Origin: JAIBJN01 sp963748205
Lineage (GTDB): Bacteria > Actinomycetota > Thermoleophilia > Gaiellales > Gaiellaceae
DNA length: 64,000 bases
NCBI GenBank assembly: GCA_963748205.1
Contig: CAVVIB010000021.1
Coordinates: 124,001-188,000 of the forward strand
Direction of reading: 5' to 3'
Of the stretch, positions 35,891 to 46,012 are shown one piece after another (the stretch's first letter is position 1; the number at the start of each line of letters is the position of its first letter). The position numbers were made by a program, and so were the translations under genes. The notes under the pieces are model-generated. The model was not told where the DNA came from. It was given only the letters and a program-made list of their open reading frames with translations, and made no database searches.

Positions 35891-37558
35891 AGCCGGCCGG
35901 AGCGGAGGACGCCCCAGACGAGCCAGAGGCTCAGGATCGTCGAGAACATGAGCCCGACCGCGGCAACCCAGTAGATGCCCAACAGCTTGTGCCCCTCCTC
36001 GACCATCGCTGCGAGGATGCCCGGACGTCACGGCCCCGCCGACCGCGACCATCGCGATGCCGATGCGGTTGAAGGCCGTGTCCATGCGGTGGATCAGCGC
36101 CTCGAGGCCCTCGTGGCGGAACCCGACCTCGATCTGCCCGTCGCGCACTTCCTGGAGCACGTCGTGCACCTGGTACGGGAGCTCCAGCATCATGCTCGCG
36201 TAGTTGCGGGCCTCGTTCTGCATGCGCGCGGCAACGCGCTGCGGCGTGAAGCGCTCGATCATCAGCTCGCGCGCGTACGGCTTCGCGACCTCGAAGACGT
36301 TGAAGTCCGGGTAGAGCTCGACGCCGACGGAGCCGAGCGTGGCGATCGCGCGGTCGAGGAGGATGAAGCGCGTCGGCAGGGTCAGGTGCATCCGGTAGAT
36401 GAGCGCGAAGGCCTCGCGGATCACCTGGATCGGGTCGATCTCGGAGAGGCTCGCGCCGTAGTAGCGGTCGAAGATCGCCCGCAGCTCGACGACGAACTCC
36501 TCCTCCCTGTCCTTCGGGTACCTGACCCCGAGCGAGGCCAGGCGGCGCGGGATCGCCTCGACGTTCTGGTTGACGACGTCGATGAAGAGGCCCGTCAGCT
36601 TCGAGGAGTCGTCGGGCGCGAGCTGGCCGGCCGTCCCGAAGTCGACGAGGCCGATCTTCTCGCTCTCCTCGAGGACGAGGATGTTCGCCGGATGCGGGTC
36701 GGCGTGGAAGAACCCGTGGCGGAAGATCATCGCCATCCACGTCTCCGCGATGCGGTAGGAGAGCCGGCGCCGCTCCTCCATCGTGTAGCGCGAGACGTCG
36801 AGATCGCCCACCTGCACCCCCACGAGCAGCTCGAGCGTCAGCACGCGCGAGCGCGAGTAGGTCCAGAACACACGCGGCACGTGGACGTGCGGGTGGCCGG
36901 CGAAGTTCTTGTGGAACTGCTCGGCGTTGCGGGCCTCGATGCGGTAGTCGAGCTCCTGCCGGATCGAGCGCGCGAACTCGTCGACGACCGCCACGGTGTC
37001 GATGAACTCGAGCGCGCGCACGCGTTCGCGCGCGATGCGGGCGAGCTGGTACATGAGCTCGAGGTCGGCCTCGATCTGACGCGGCGCATTCGGCCGCTGG
37101 ACCTTGACGACGACGCGGCGGCCGTTCGGCAGCACCGCGCGGTGCACCTGGCCGATCGACGCGGCGGCGATGGGCGTCTCGTCGAACTCGACGAAGAGCT
37201 GCTCGAGCGTGAGCCCGAGCTCCGACTCGACGACGTCGCGCGCCTGGTCGAACGGGAACGGGCTGACCGAGTCCTGGAGTGCCTTGAGCTCGAAGACGAC
37301 GTCGGGCGGGACGATGTCCGGGCGCGTCGAGAGGAGCTGCCCGAACTTGACGAAGGTCGGCCCGAGCTCGTCGAGCATCTCGCGCAGGCGCTGGCCTCGC
37401 GGGGACCCGCCGCCGTCGGCCTCGACCTCGCGGCCGCGCCGGGAGCGGACCGCGCCGGGCCCGCGCGTCTCGAACAGGTAGCCGAAGCCGTGCTTCGCCG
37501 CGACCTGGGCGATCTCCGAGATCCGCCCCAGCTGACGCACGGCGGGCCTCGCGCTCAC
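35887..37558 (-). CDS. ABC1/UbiB-family atypical kinase (one frameshift near C-terminus)
   Basis: Signatures of the UbiB/ADCK family are clear: the KxGQ-type LGPTFVKFGQLLSTRPD, AAASIGQVHRA (Ala-rich nucleotide loop), VVVKVQRP (Lys), FHADPHPANI and LVDFGTAG (metal-binding Asp). At about 36022 one extra G shifts the frame; the repaired C-terminus gives GILAAMVEEGHKLLG and a membrane helix ending LRSGRL at 35887. Family members support quinone synthesis or lipid homeostasis at the membrane. The GTG start is 1 bp after the phasin-like gene's stop. Confidence 0.87.
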
Positions 37559-37559
37559 G

Positions 37560-37904
37560 CTACTTCTCCTTCTCGACCAGTCGCAGGCGGTGCTCGAGCT
37601 GGGCGAGCCTGAGCTCCAGCTCCTCGTACTCGCGGCGGGTGACGAGGCCGACCTCGCGGAAGAGCCCGGAGAGCGTCGACCCGGCGCGCTCGCCGACGCG
37701 GAGCGCCTCGCCGCGCCAGCGGCCCACGACCTCGTCGACGACTTCCTTCGCGTCCTCGCGGCTGACCTTGCCGCGCCCGACCAGCTCCTCGACGAGCTCG
37801 TCGGCGCGGTCCTTCGTCAGGGCGACGACGCCGACGCCTGCGAGGAAGAGCTCCTCGGCGGTCTCGCGGAGCGAGCGATCGGAGTCGCTAGCGGGCTCGG
37901 CCAT
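37560..37904 (-). CDS. Phasin-like coiled-coil protein
   Basis: 114 residues from ATG 37904: an amphipathic segment (LRETAEELFLAGVGVVALTKDRAD), a central helical region (EELVGRGKVSREDAKEVVDEVVGRW) and a C-terminal heptad-rich tail (EYEELELRLAQLEHRL). This resembles PhaF/phasin-type polyhydroxyalkanoate granule-associated proteins, but no PHA gene is nearby. It overlaps the end of secDF by 17 bp and is 1 bp from the UbiB-like gene. Confidence 0.7.
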   Translation of the reverse strand: MAEPASDSDRSLRETAEELFLAGVGVVALTKDRADELVEELVGRGKVSREDAKEVVDEVVGRWRGEALRVGERAGSTLSGLFREVGLVTRREYEELELRLAQLEHRLRLVEKEK

Positions 37905-40677
37905 GTGGCCTCGCGCGCCTCCGCTTGCGGCGCGCCTCCCGTCGGTCGGCTGCGCCGTCCCCTCCGTCTTCCGCCGGCGGGGCGCCGGCCGTGACGGGCT
38001 CCGGCTCCTCCTCGACGGGCTCCTCGAGCTCCTCCTCGACCTCGGCGGGCTCGTCGGTCGGCCGGGCGTCGCTCTTCTCGCCGACGGTGTCGAGCTTCTC
38101 CTGGAGGCCTGCATCCTTGCGCCGCGCGTACTCGGGCTCGCGCTCCTTGAGCACGGCGAGGAACGGCGTGGCGATGAAGACGGTCGAGAACGCGCCGGAG
38201 CCGATGCCGATCAGCAGGGCGAACGCGAACTCCTTCAGCGTGTCCCCGCCGAAGAGGATCAGGGACGCGATCGGGAGGAGCGTGATGAAGCTCGTGGCGA
38301 GCGAGCGGCGGATCGTCTCCCAGAGCGACTGGTTGGCGATGGCCGCGAAGCTCGACTTGCGCATGAGCGGGATGTTCTCGCGCACGCGGTCGAAGATGAT
38401 GATCGTGTCGTACATCGAGTAGCCCAAGATGGTGAGGATTGCGGCCACGGTCGCGGCCGTCACCTCCCACCCAACGATGGCGTACACGCCCATCGCGACC
38501 GTCACGTCGTAGAACAGCGCTCGGAAGATCGGGAGCGCGAAGACGAACTCGAAGCGGATCGTCACGTAGATGACGATGAGAATCAGCGAGGCGACGATCG
38601 CGAGGATCGCTCCCCGCAGAATCTGGTCGCTGAAGCTGCCGGACACGTTGCGGACGCCGATCGCCTCGGCGCCGAGGTCCCGCTGCAGCGCGGCCGTGAG
38701 CTCGGTCTGCTCGAGCTCGGTCATCGTCTCCGTCTTGATCTGGAAGGACTCGTAGCCGCCGTCGGTCTCGTTCCCGCGGCCCTGGATGACGGCATCCGCG
38801 AAGCCGACCGAGGCCGCCTCCTGGCGCACCTCCTCGACGGTCGCGGGCTGCGGCGTCTCGAACGAGACCTGGCTTCCGCCCTCGAAGTCGATCCCGAGGT
38901 TGAGGCCCTTGAAGATGATCGCGCCGACCGAGATGACGAGGAGCGCCGTGGCGATCGAGAACCAGATCCGGCGCTTGCCGACGAAGTCGATCTTCTGCCA
39001 CTCCGGGATCTTCTCGGCGCGGGCGCCCATGAACCTGGGGTTGTCGAACCAGCGGAAGCGGGCGAGGACGCCGAGCATCGCGCGGGTGGCGAGCACGGCC
39101 GTCAACATCGAGAGCAGCGTTCCGACGAGGAGCATGAGGGCGAACCCGCGGACGCCGCCCGTCGCCGCCGCGAAGAGCACGAAGGCCGTGATCATCGTGA
39201 CGACGTTCGCGTCGACGATCGTGGCGAAGCCCTTTCGATAGCCGGTGGCGATCGCGGCCCGCACGGATTTGCCCGCGCGGACCTCTTCTTTGATGCGTTC
39301 GAAGATGACGATGTTCGCGTCGGCCGCGACGCCGATCGTGAGGATGATTCCCGCGATGCCCGGGAGCGTCATCGTCACCTGGAAGGCCAGGATCGCGCCG
39401 TAGAGGAAGACCCCGTAGACCGCAAGGCCGACGATGGCGACGACGCCGAGGAAGCGGTAGACGATGAGGAGGAAGAGCGCGACGGCGATGAGCCCGACGA
39501 GCGCCGCGATCATCGCCTGGCGGAGCGAGTCCTCGCCGAGGGTCGCGGAGATCTGCGTCCGCTCGACCTGGACGAACTCGACCGGCAGGGCGCCCGTCTG
39601 GAGGACGAGCGCGAGGTCCTTCGCCTCGTCGAGCCCGTCGAGCCCCGTGATCTCCGCGCTCCCGCCTGCGATTCCGTCGCTGAGCTGCGGGTCGGTGAAG
39701 TCGATGATCGGGAACGAGCGGATCTCGTCGTCGAGGACGATCGCGAAGCTCTGCGCGAAGGCCCGCTCCTGGTCGCGGCCGCTGGCGCCGTTCGTCTGGG
39801 CGAGGGTCTGGCCGCGCGTCGAGAGCTCCCGCGTTATGTCGTGGAATTTGTCCCCGCCCTCGTCCGTAAAGTCGAGGAGGACGTTCGGCTGCCCGTCCTG
39901 GCCGAAGTCCTGGCGCGTCCCGTCGGCGTTGAGGTCCTCGCCCGTCAGCGCGGGGCTGGGGTTTTCCTCCGCATCGGGCTCGTAGCGGTAGAGGTAGTAC
40001 CAGGGCGAGGCGGCGGAGACGCCTCCGGGACACGGCTGCGCGGCGGCAGCTTCGTCGTTCGTCGTGTGGCCGCAGGTGAGGACCTTCTTGCCCTCCGGCA
40101 CGACGTAGTACTGGGCGCCCTCCGGGATCTCGCCGCCCTCGACCTGCGCGGCCAGGGCCTCCTTGGTCGGCGCGGGGCCGGCGAGCCGTGAATCGGACTC
40201 CGAGTAGAGGTACCACTCGCGCGCGTCGGTGCCCTCCGGCAGCTGGTCCTCCGCCGTGAGGAGCGGTAGCAGCGTCGCGCTCGGCTGCGGCTGCCCGGTC
40301 GGGTCCCCGCTCTGTGAGATCGGGTCGACATCGCCCTGCAGGTCGAAGAACTCGAGCTGGGCGGTCTGGCCGATGATGTCCGCCGCGCGGCCCTGGTCGA
40401 AGACGCCGGCGAGGTCGACGACGATCTGGTTGTCGCCCTGCGTGCGGATCTCGGGCTCGGAGACGCCGATCTTGTCGACGCGGTTCCGGATGATCTCGAC
40501 CGAGCGGTCGAGGTCCTCGTCGGTGAGATCCTGACCAGCCTCCGGCCGCGCTTCGAGGACGACCTCGAGGCCGCCCTGGAGGTCGAGCCCCAGCGTCGGC
40601 GAGCGGAAGATGCTCAGGACGCCGACCGCGGCGATCGCGCCGAAGAGAGCGATCAGGATGAGGAGGTAGCGACGCAC
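37888..40677 (-). CDS. secDF: Protein-export membrane protein SecDF (fused SecD-SecF)
   Basis: 929 residues. The SecD half starts MRRYLLILIALFGAIAAVGV, with DLQGGLEVVLEA and the large periplasmic P1 domain, then membrane helices with GVAADANIVIFERIKEE. The SecF half begins near EWQKIDFVGKRRIWF and has IDFEGGSQVSFETP and GYSMYDTIIIFDRVREN. The tail is acidic then Arg-rich. SecDF uses the proton gradient to pull exported proteins after SecA/YEG translocation. The fused form is common in some Gram-positives. It lies downstream of yajC, as usual. Confidence 0.96.
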   Translation of the reverse strand: MRRYLLILIALFGAIAAVGVLSIFRSPTLGLDLQGGLEVVLEARPEAGQDLTDEDLDRSVEIIRNRVDKIGVSEPEIRTQGDNQIVVDLAGVFDQGRAADIIGQTAQLEFFDLQGDVDPISQSGDPTGQPQPSATLLPLLTAEDQLPEGTDAREWYLYSESDSRLAGPAPTKEALAAQVEGGEIPEGAQYYVVPEGKKVLTCGHTTNDEAAAAQPCPGGVSAASPWYYLYRYEPDAEENPSPALTGEDLNADGTRQDFGQDGQPNVLLDFTDEGGDKFHDITRELSTRGQTLAQTNGASGRDQERAFAQSFAIVLDDEIRSFPIIDFTDPQLSDGIAGGSAEITGLDGLDEAKDLALVLQTGALPVEFVQVERTQISATLGEDSLRQAMIAALVGLIAVALFLLIVYRFLGVVAIVGLAVYGVFLYGAILAFQVTMTLPGIAGIILTIGVAADANIVIFERIKEEVRAGKSVRAAIATGYRKGFATIVDANVVTMITAFVLFAAATGGVRGFALMLLVGTLLSMLTAVLATRAMLGVLARFRWFDNPRFMGARAEKIPEWQKIDFVGKRRIWFSIATALLVISVGAIIFKGLNLGIDFEGGSQVSFETPQPATVEEVRQEAASVGFADAVIQGRGNETDGGYESFQIKTETMTELEQTELTAALQRDLGAEAIGVRNVSGSFSDQILRGAILAIVASLILIVIYVTIRFEFVFALPIFRALFYDVTVAMGVYAIVGWEVTAATVAAILTILGYSMYDTIIIFDRVRENIPLMRKSSFAAIANQSLWETIRRSLATSFITLLPIASLILFGGDTLKEFAFALLIGIGSGAFSTVFIATPFLAVLKEREPEYARRKDAGLQEKLDTVGEKSDARPTDEPAEVEEELEEPVEEEPEPVTAGAPPAEDGGDGAADRREARRKRRRARPHGRAR

Positions 40678-40695
40678 GGGTGCTGCGGTTTCCGC

Positions 40696-41064
40696 CTAGC
40701 GGCGGACCTGTTCCTCCGCCGCAGGCTCGACCTCGTCGATCGATTCGGCCTCGGGCGCCTCCATCGGCTCAGGTGCCTCTTCGGGCTCGTCCGCCATCAC
40801 GGCGGCCTCCTCCGGCGTCACCTTGCTCGCGATGGCGCGCCGGGCGACCGCGACGCGGACGTCGGCGTCGATCTCCAGCTGGACGCGCTCGTCGTCGATC
40901 CCCGTTACCTCGCCGTAGATCCCGCCGGCCGTGATCACCTCGTCGCCGATCGAGAGCTTCTGGAGCATTTCCTGATGACGCTTCGCCTGCTGCCGTTGGG
41001 GACGCACCAGGAGCAGGTACAGGAACACGAGCATCACAAGGAAGAAGAGGAAGATTGGATCCAC
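40696..41064 (-). CDS. yajC: Preprotein translocase subunit YajC
   Basis: 122 residues. One N-terminal membrane helix (PIFLFFLVMLVFLYLLL) is followed by the conserved RPQRQQAKRHQEML and the small beta domain LSIGDEVITAGGIYGEVTGI. The C-terminal tail is strongly acidic (EPEEAPEPMEAPEAESIDEV). YajC associates with SecDF, encoded 18 bp downstream. GTG 41064 is taken as start; the frame extends 25 codons upstream without support. Confidence 0.94.
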   Translation of the reverse strand: MDPIFLFFLVMLVFLYLLLVRPQRQQAKRHQEMLQKLSIGDEVITAGGIYGEVTGIDDERVQLEIDADVRVAVARRAIASKVTPEEAAVMADEPEEAPEPMEAPEAESIDEVEPAAEEQVRR

Positions 41065-41178
41065 GTACCTGAGCCTCCTAGACCGGGTCTCGACCGCGCG
41101 CGCCCGCCCCACGCGGGTCGCCGCGCAGACGACTGACACACAATTGTGCCGGAAAAACGTAGCAGGCCGTGAGTGGCA

Positions 41179-42307
41179 CTACTCCGGTGCCACGGCCACC
41201 GCAGGCGGCGGGCCGAGCCGCTCGAGCGCGGCCGCCTTGAAGGCCGCGAGCTCGCCGCGCTCGATCGCGGCGCGCGCCCCCGCCGTCAGGTCGAGGAGGA
41301 AGCGCACGTTGTGCTCCGAGAGCAGCGCCAGGCCGAGCAGCTCCTGCTGGTTCACGAGGTGCCGTAGGTACGCGCGCGAGAAGCCGGTGCACGCGCGGCA
41401 CGGGCACCCTTCCTGGAGCGGCGCGGGATCGCGTGCGAAGCGGGAGTTGCGGAGGTTCAGGCGGCCCTCCCAGGTCACCGCGGAGCCGGTACGCCCGAGC
41501 CGGGTCGGCAGGACGCAGTCGAACATGTCGACGCCGCGCTCGATCACCTCGAGGATCCCGGCCGGGTCCCCGATCCCCATGAAGTAGCGCGGCTTGTCGG
41601 CCGGCAGGAGCGGCGCGCTCCAGGCAACCGTCTCGAGCATGAGGTCGCGGTCCTCCCCCACGCTGAGGCCGCCGAGAGCGTTCCCGTCGAAGCCGAGCTC
41701 TGCGATCTCCTCGATGCGAGCGTCGGCGGAGCTCCACGTCGGTGCCGCCCTGGGAGATCCCGAAGAGGAGCTGGCCGTCGGCGCGCGGCGCGGCGAGCTG
41801 GCGCGCGGCCCACTGCGTCGTCCTGTCCGCCGCCTTTCGCAAGTCGTCTGCCGTCGCGCCGGCAGGGAGGCAGATGTCGAGGCACATCGCGACGTCCGAG
41901 CCGAGCCGCCGCTGGATCTCGGCGGCCAGCTCGGGCGTGAAGCGGGCGGACTCCCCGTCGTAGACGGAGCGGAACGTCACCCCGTCGTCGTCGGCGGCGA
42001 CGATCGTGTCGCGGAGGGAGAAGACCTGGAACCCGCCCGAGTCCGTGAGGATCGGCCCGTCCCAGGCCATGAACCGGTGCAGTCCGCCGAGCTCGCCGAT
42101 CAGCTCCGCGCCGGGCCGGAAGTGCAGGTGGTACGTGTTGCCGAGCAGGATCGTCGTGCCGAGCTCGCGCAGGCGGACGGGGTCGAGGGCCTTGACGGTC
42201 GCCTTCGTCCCGACCGGCATGAACGCCGGCGTGGGCACGTCGCCGTGCGCCGTGCGGAGGACGCCGGCGCGCGCCGCGCCCTCGGTAGCGGTCACCGTGA
42301 AGCTCAC
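41179..42307 (-). CDS. tgt: Queuine tRNA-ribosyltransferase Tgt (one frameshift)
   Basis: Tgt inserts preQ1 into G34 of tRNAs for Tyr, His, Asp and Asn. The first part (GTKATVKALDP, LGNTYHLHFRPG, DSGGFQVFSL) and the second part (MGIGDPAGILEVIERGVDMFDC, RTGSAVTWEGRLNLRN, zinc site CPCRACTGFSRAYLRHL) are in neighbouring frames. The switch is at about 41717, where one C in CGCTCGCATCGAGG is extra; removing it restores RSIEEIAELGFDGNALGG. It lies between yajC and queA as in many bacteria. GTG 42307 is taken as start. Confidence 0.9.
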
Positions 42308-42422
42308 GACACGATTCCGCGTGTGTCTTGGCTCGATCCGCGCGCCACGGGTGCGGTTTTCGGCGTTACCGTCGAAAGCGGGTGGTGGGACGGGGTGCCC
42401 CGGATATACAAGAGGGCTTCGG

Positions 42423-43364
42423 TCACAGGAGGAGCATCGCATCGCCGAAGGAGTAGAAGCGGTACCGCTCCTCGATCGCGAGCCGGTAGAGGCGCCGCGT
42501 CTCCTCGACGCCCGCGAAGGCCATGACCAGCGCGAGCAGGGTCGAGCGCGGCAGATGGAAGTTCGTCACGAGCGCGTCCACGCGCCGGAAGTCGAACCCC
42601 GGGGTGATGAACAGCTCCGTCCTTCCTTCGAGCGGCGCGCCGCGCGCGAGGGACTCGAGCACCCGCACGGTCGTCGTCCCCACCGCGACGACGCGCTCCG
42701 CCGCGCGAATCCGCTCCCACGCGTCGGGCTCGACGCGGTAGCGCTCGCTGTGGATCTCATGGTCGGCGAGGTCCTCGGCAGTCACCGGCCGGAACGTGTC
42801 CAGGCCGACGTGCAGCGTCACGCGCTCGACGTCCAGGCCCGCGAGGAGCTCCGGCGTGAAGTGGAGCCCGGCCGTCGGCGCCGCCGCCGAGCCCGGGTCC
42901 TCCGCGTAGACGGTCTGGTAGCGCTCCGCGTCGGCGAGCGGCTCCGTGATGTACGGCGGCAGCGGCGCCTCGCCTGCAGGCTGCCCCTCCAGACGGACGA
43001 GCCACCGGCCGCCGCCCGTGTGCTCCACCAGCTCGACCGGGCCCAGCCTCGTCCCCGCTCGCAGTCGCTTGGTCGGGCGCGCAAGCGCCTCCCAGAGGCC
43101 GTCCCCCACGGGCTCGAGGAGGAGCACCTCCGCCGCCCCGCCCGTCTCCCTCCGCACGCGGATGCGCGCGGGGATCACGCGGGTGTCGTTGACGACGACG
43201 AGCGCGCCGTCGGGTAGCTCCGAACGGAGGTCGCGGAAGCGCCGGTGCCGGGCCTCGCCGGATGCCCGGTCGGCCACCAGCAGCCGGGATTCGTCCCGCC
43301 GCTCGAGCGGTCGCTGCGCGATCAGCTCGGGAGGGAGTTCGTAGTCGAGCTCCGCGGTTCTCAT
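42423..43364 (-). CDS. queA: S-adenosylmethionine:tRNA ribosyltransferase-isomerase QueA
   Basis: 313 residues from ATG 43364 (MRTAELDYELPPELIAQRP). Conserved blocks are VVVNDTRVIPARI, YAEDPGSAAAPTAGLHFT, HVGLDTFRPV and TNFHLPRSTLLALVMAFAG. QueA transfers ribose from SAM to preQ1-tRNA, making epoxyqueuosine. It precedes tgt on the same strand with a 115-bp gap. QueG, which completes the pathway, is encoded at 58.7 kb. Confidence 0.95.
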   Translation of the reverse strand: MRTAELDYELPPELIAQRPLERRDESRLLVADRASGEARHRRFRDLRSELPDGALVVVNDTRVIPARIRVRRETGGAAEVLLLEPVGDGLWEALARPTKRLRAGTRLGPVELVEHTGGGRWLVRLEGQPAGEAPLPPYITEPLADAERYQTVYAEDPGSAAAPTAGLHFTPELLAGLDVERVTLHVGLDTFRPVTAEDLADHEIHSERYRVEPDAWERIRAAERVVAVGTTTVRVLESLARGAPLEGRTELFITPGFDFRRVDALVTNFHLPRSTLLALVMAFAGVEETRRLYRLAIEERYRFYSFGDAMLLL

Positions 43365-43396
43365 GCGATCCGACGCCAAGAGTAGAGTCACCGCCG

Positions 43397-43864
43397 ATGG
43401 ATCGCGACGCGCTGGAACGCGCCCGAGGACGGATCGCCGAGGCCCGCAAGGAAGGGCCGACGCGGGCCGACCTGGAAGCCGCGCTCGAGCGCGCCGAGTC
43501 AGGTCTCGACGCGCTCGCGCAGACCGCGGCCGAGCTCGAGAGCGTCGTTCCGGAGCGCCTCGGCGCCGCCATCGAGGAAGGCATGCGCGCGGAGGTCATG
43601 CCCGTCGCCCGGCACATCGCCGAGGTGCGCGGCCTCACCGGGCAGATGGTCCGCCGCATCGAAGCCCTCCAGGCCGAGGTCGCGGCCGAACGGCGCGAGC
43701 GCCTCGAGGACCTTGCGGTCCTCGTCGAGCTGATCGGCACCGGCTGGCGCGCCGTCGAGCGCCGGCTCGATCGGGCCGAGCGGATCCTCGATCGCATCGA
43801 GCGCGCCCTCGAGGAGCAACCGGGCGCCGCGCTCTACCGCATCGACAGCCGCCAGGCGCAGTAG
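43397..43864 (+). CDS. Coiled-coil hypothetical protein (155 aa)
   Basis: Almost entirely helical and charged: long heptads rich in Glu, Arg and Ala (RADLEAALERAESGLDALAQ, VAAERRERLEDLAVLVELIG), with no Cys and no membrane segment. No domain is recognised. It is divergent from queA with a 32-bp gap and convergent with the histidine kinase, ending 8 bp before it. It may be a structural or regulatory coiled-coil protein. Confidence 0.65.
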   Translation: MDRDALERARGRIAEARKEGPTRADLEAALERAESGLDALAQTAAELESVVPERLGAAIEEGMRAEVMPVARHIAEVRGLTGQMVRRIEALQAEVAAERRERLEDLAVLVELIGTGWRAVERRLDRAERILDRIERALEEQPGAALYRIDSRQAQ

Positions 43865-43871
43865 CCCCGAG

Positions 43872-45254
43872 CTAACGCGCCGGAAGCCGTAGCTCGAAGC
43901 GCGAGCCGCGGCCGACCACCGAATCGAGCTGCAGGTCGCCGCCGAGCGCATGCGCGAGCTCGAGCGAGATGGCGAGCCCCAACCCGGTGCCCTCGAAGTT
44001 CTCGGACACGAACGGCCTGAACACGCGGTCGCGGTTGACCGGCGGGATCCCGGGCCCGGAGTCCGTGACGGCGACCGAGGCAAACCCGTTGTCCTTCGAG
44101 AGCGCCAGCGAGATCGACCCGCCGTTGGGAGTCCACGAGAACGCGTTCTGGAGGAGGTTGGAGACGATCTGGAGGACGCGGTCGCCGTCGGTGGTCAGCA
44201 CAGGGCTCGCCCCGACCGAGAGGTCGTAGTGGATCTCTCGCCGCCGCGCCTCCTCGGCGAAGGAGTTGTAGCCCTGCTCCACGAGGCGCTCGAGCTCCAC
44301 CTCCTGCTCCTCGAGCGTGAAGCTGTGGGCCTCGAGCCGGGCAAGGTCGACCAGGTCGCCGATCAGGCGGGCGAGCCTGTCGGTCTCGGCGCGGATCACC
44401 TCGAGCGAGGCCTCGCGAGCCTCGGGGTCGTCCGCCAGGCCTTCACGAAGCGCGCCGACGTGCCCGCGGATCGCGGTCAGCGGCGTGCGGAGCTCGTGCG
44501 AGACGCGGACGAGGAAGTTGCGCTCGTGGGCCTCGGCCGCGGCGAGCCGCTCGATCATCTCGCGGAACCGCTCCGTCAGGTGGGCGATCTCGTCGCTCGA
44601 GCCGGATTCCGGGAGCTCGGCGCCGTACCGGCGACTGGCGACCTCGTCCGCGGCGCGCGAGAGAGTCAACACCGGCTTCGTCAGACGCCGGGTCAGGTAC
44701 CAGACGAACAGGACTGCGATCCCAAGCCCGGCAAGGAACGCGAGCCCGAGTCGCTGCGAGAGGTCCATCCAGCGCTCCTGCAGCTCCGCCCGCGGCTTGG
44801 CGACGACGATCGCCCCGAACGTCTCGCCGCCGAGGCGAATCGGATACGCGGCGGCGAGGTAGACGCGGTCGGCTCCTGGCGGATGGAACTCGAAGGTCTG
44901 GACACGGCCGGCGTCGAGAGCGTCACGGTCGAGCACGCTCAGCGGCAGCTTGCTCAGCCCGGACGCCTGGCCCGGGAAGATCTCGACGCCCGCGTAGTAG
45001 ATCTCGGAGCCCGTCGCCTCCTCGAGGACGGGCGGAGCGAAGCGGGGCGCCGGGCCGGTCTCGTCGATGCTCGCGTTGGCCTGGAGCGTGTAGAGCTCGG
45101 CGAGCCCCTCGGCCTGGCGCTCGAGCTCGGCGAGCGTGCGCGACCGGGTGTCCTCCTGGAAGAACCGGACGGCAATGGCCAGGGTGACGAGCGCGGCCAC
45201 GAGCACGCCCGCGAGGAAGATCGCCGGGAGCTTGAAGCGCAGGGAGCGCAGCAC
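43872..45254 (-). CDS. Sensor histidine kinase with extracytoplasmic sensor (HAMP, HisKA)
   Basis: 460 residues. A first membrane helix (about 11-30), an extracytoplasmic sensor (31-165), a second helix (168-187) and a HAMP (188-240) precede the phospho-acceptor His253 in FLVRVSHELRTPLT. The catalytic domain has the N box IVSNLLQNAF, DSGPGIP and GTGLGLAISLEL. It is encoded 9 bp after the OmpR-type regulator gene, so the two form a two-component pair. Confidence 0.94.
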   Translation of the reverse strand: MLRSLRFKLPAIFLAGVLVAALVTLAIAVRFFQEDTRSRTLAELERQAEGLAELYTLQANASIDETGPAPRFAPPVLEEATGSEIYYAGVEIFPGQASGLSKLPLSVLDRDALDAGRVQTFEFHPPGADRVYLAAAYPIRLGGETFGAIVVAKPRAELQERWMDLSQRLGLAFLAGLGIAVLFVWYLTRRLTKPVLTLSRAADEVASRRYGAELPESGSSDEIAHLTERFREMIERLAAAEAHERNFLVRVSHELRTPLTAIRGHVGALREGLADDPEAREASLEVIRAETDRLARLIGDLVDLARLEAHSFTLEEQEVELERLVEQGYNSFAEEARRREIHYDLSVGASPVLTTDGDRVLQIVSNLLQNAFSWTPNGGSISLALSKDNGFASVAVTDSGPGIPPVNRDRVFRPFVSENFEGTGLGLAISLELAHALGGDLQLDSVVGRGSRFELRLPAR

Positions 45255-45263
45255 GGCGGCGCC

Positions 45264-45971
45264 CTATGAGACTTTCGCGGCCTTTGGCTCCGTCGAGACC
45301 TTGTAGCCCACGCCCCACACGGTAACGATCGGGCAGGCTTCGCCCAGCTTGCGCCGCAGCTGGCGGACATGGACGTCGACGGTGCGCGTGTCGCCCGCAA
45401 ACGTATAGCCCCAGACCCGCTCCAGCAACTGATCGCGCGTGAGCACCAGGCCGCGGTGGTCGAGCAGGTCCCAGAGGAGGTCGAACTCCTTGGGCGCGAG
45501 CTGGATCTCGTCGCCGGCTACCGTCACCTCGCGCCGTCCCGCGTCGATGCGCAGCTCGCCGTGCTCGAGCACCGAGCTGACGAACTCGCGGCGCTCGGGG
45601 CTCGACCGGCGCAGGATCGACTTCACGCGCGCGACGAGCTCGCCCGGGTTGAAGGGCTTCGTGAGGTAGTCGTCGGCGCCGACCTCGAGCCCGATGATCT
45701 TGTCGATGTCCTCGTCCCGCGCGCTGAGCATCAGGATCGGGACGTCGGAGCGCTGGCGCACGCGGCGGCAGACGTCGATGCCGTCGAGGTCGGGCAGCAT
45801 GAGGTCGAGGATGATCAGCGCCGGCGGATCGGCGCTGGCCTTGTCGAGGGCGTCTCCGCCGGTTCCCGACACGCGCACGGAAAACCCGGCGCGCTTGAGG
45901 TACATCCCGATGAAGGAGGCAATGCTCGACTCGTCCTCGACCACAAGGATCGACTGCTTCGTCCCGGACAC
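45264..45971 (-). CDS. OmpR-family response regulator
   Basis: 235 residues from GTG 45971. The receiver has the acidic pair in VVEDE, phospho-acceptor Asp56 in IILDLMLPD, and the switch Lys in YLTKPF. The C-terminal winged-helix DNA-binding domain contains LAPKEFDLLWDLLDH and TRTVDVHVRQLRRKLG. It pairs with the kinase immediately downstream. The open frame extends to a GTG at 46025 that would overlap the preceding stop, so the shorter start is preferred but not proven. Confidence 0.92.
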   Translation of the reverse strand: MSGTKQSILVVEDESSIASFIGMYLKRAGFSVRVSGTGGDALDKASADPPALIILDLMLPDLDGIDVCRRVRQRSDVPILMLSARDEDIDKIIGLEVGADDYLTKPFNPGELVARVKSILRRSSPERREFVSSVLEHGELRIDAGRREVTVAGDEIQLAPKEFDLLWDLLDHRGLVLTRDQLLERVWGYTFAGDTRTVDVHVRQLRRKLGEACPIVTVWGVGYKVSTEPKAAKVS

Positions 45972-46012
45972 AGCGCCGTATCCTGGCACACGCTCCGGTT
46001 GGCGAGCGCCGG

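Noticed and set aside
35024..37558. One 844-codon gene joining UbiB-like kinase, deaminase and VOC domains
   Set aside because: A +1 shift near 36022 hides the kinase stop; the repaired kinase ends with a membrane helix at 35887, overlapping the deaminase GTG.
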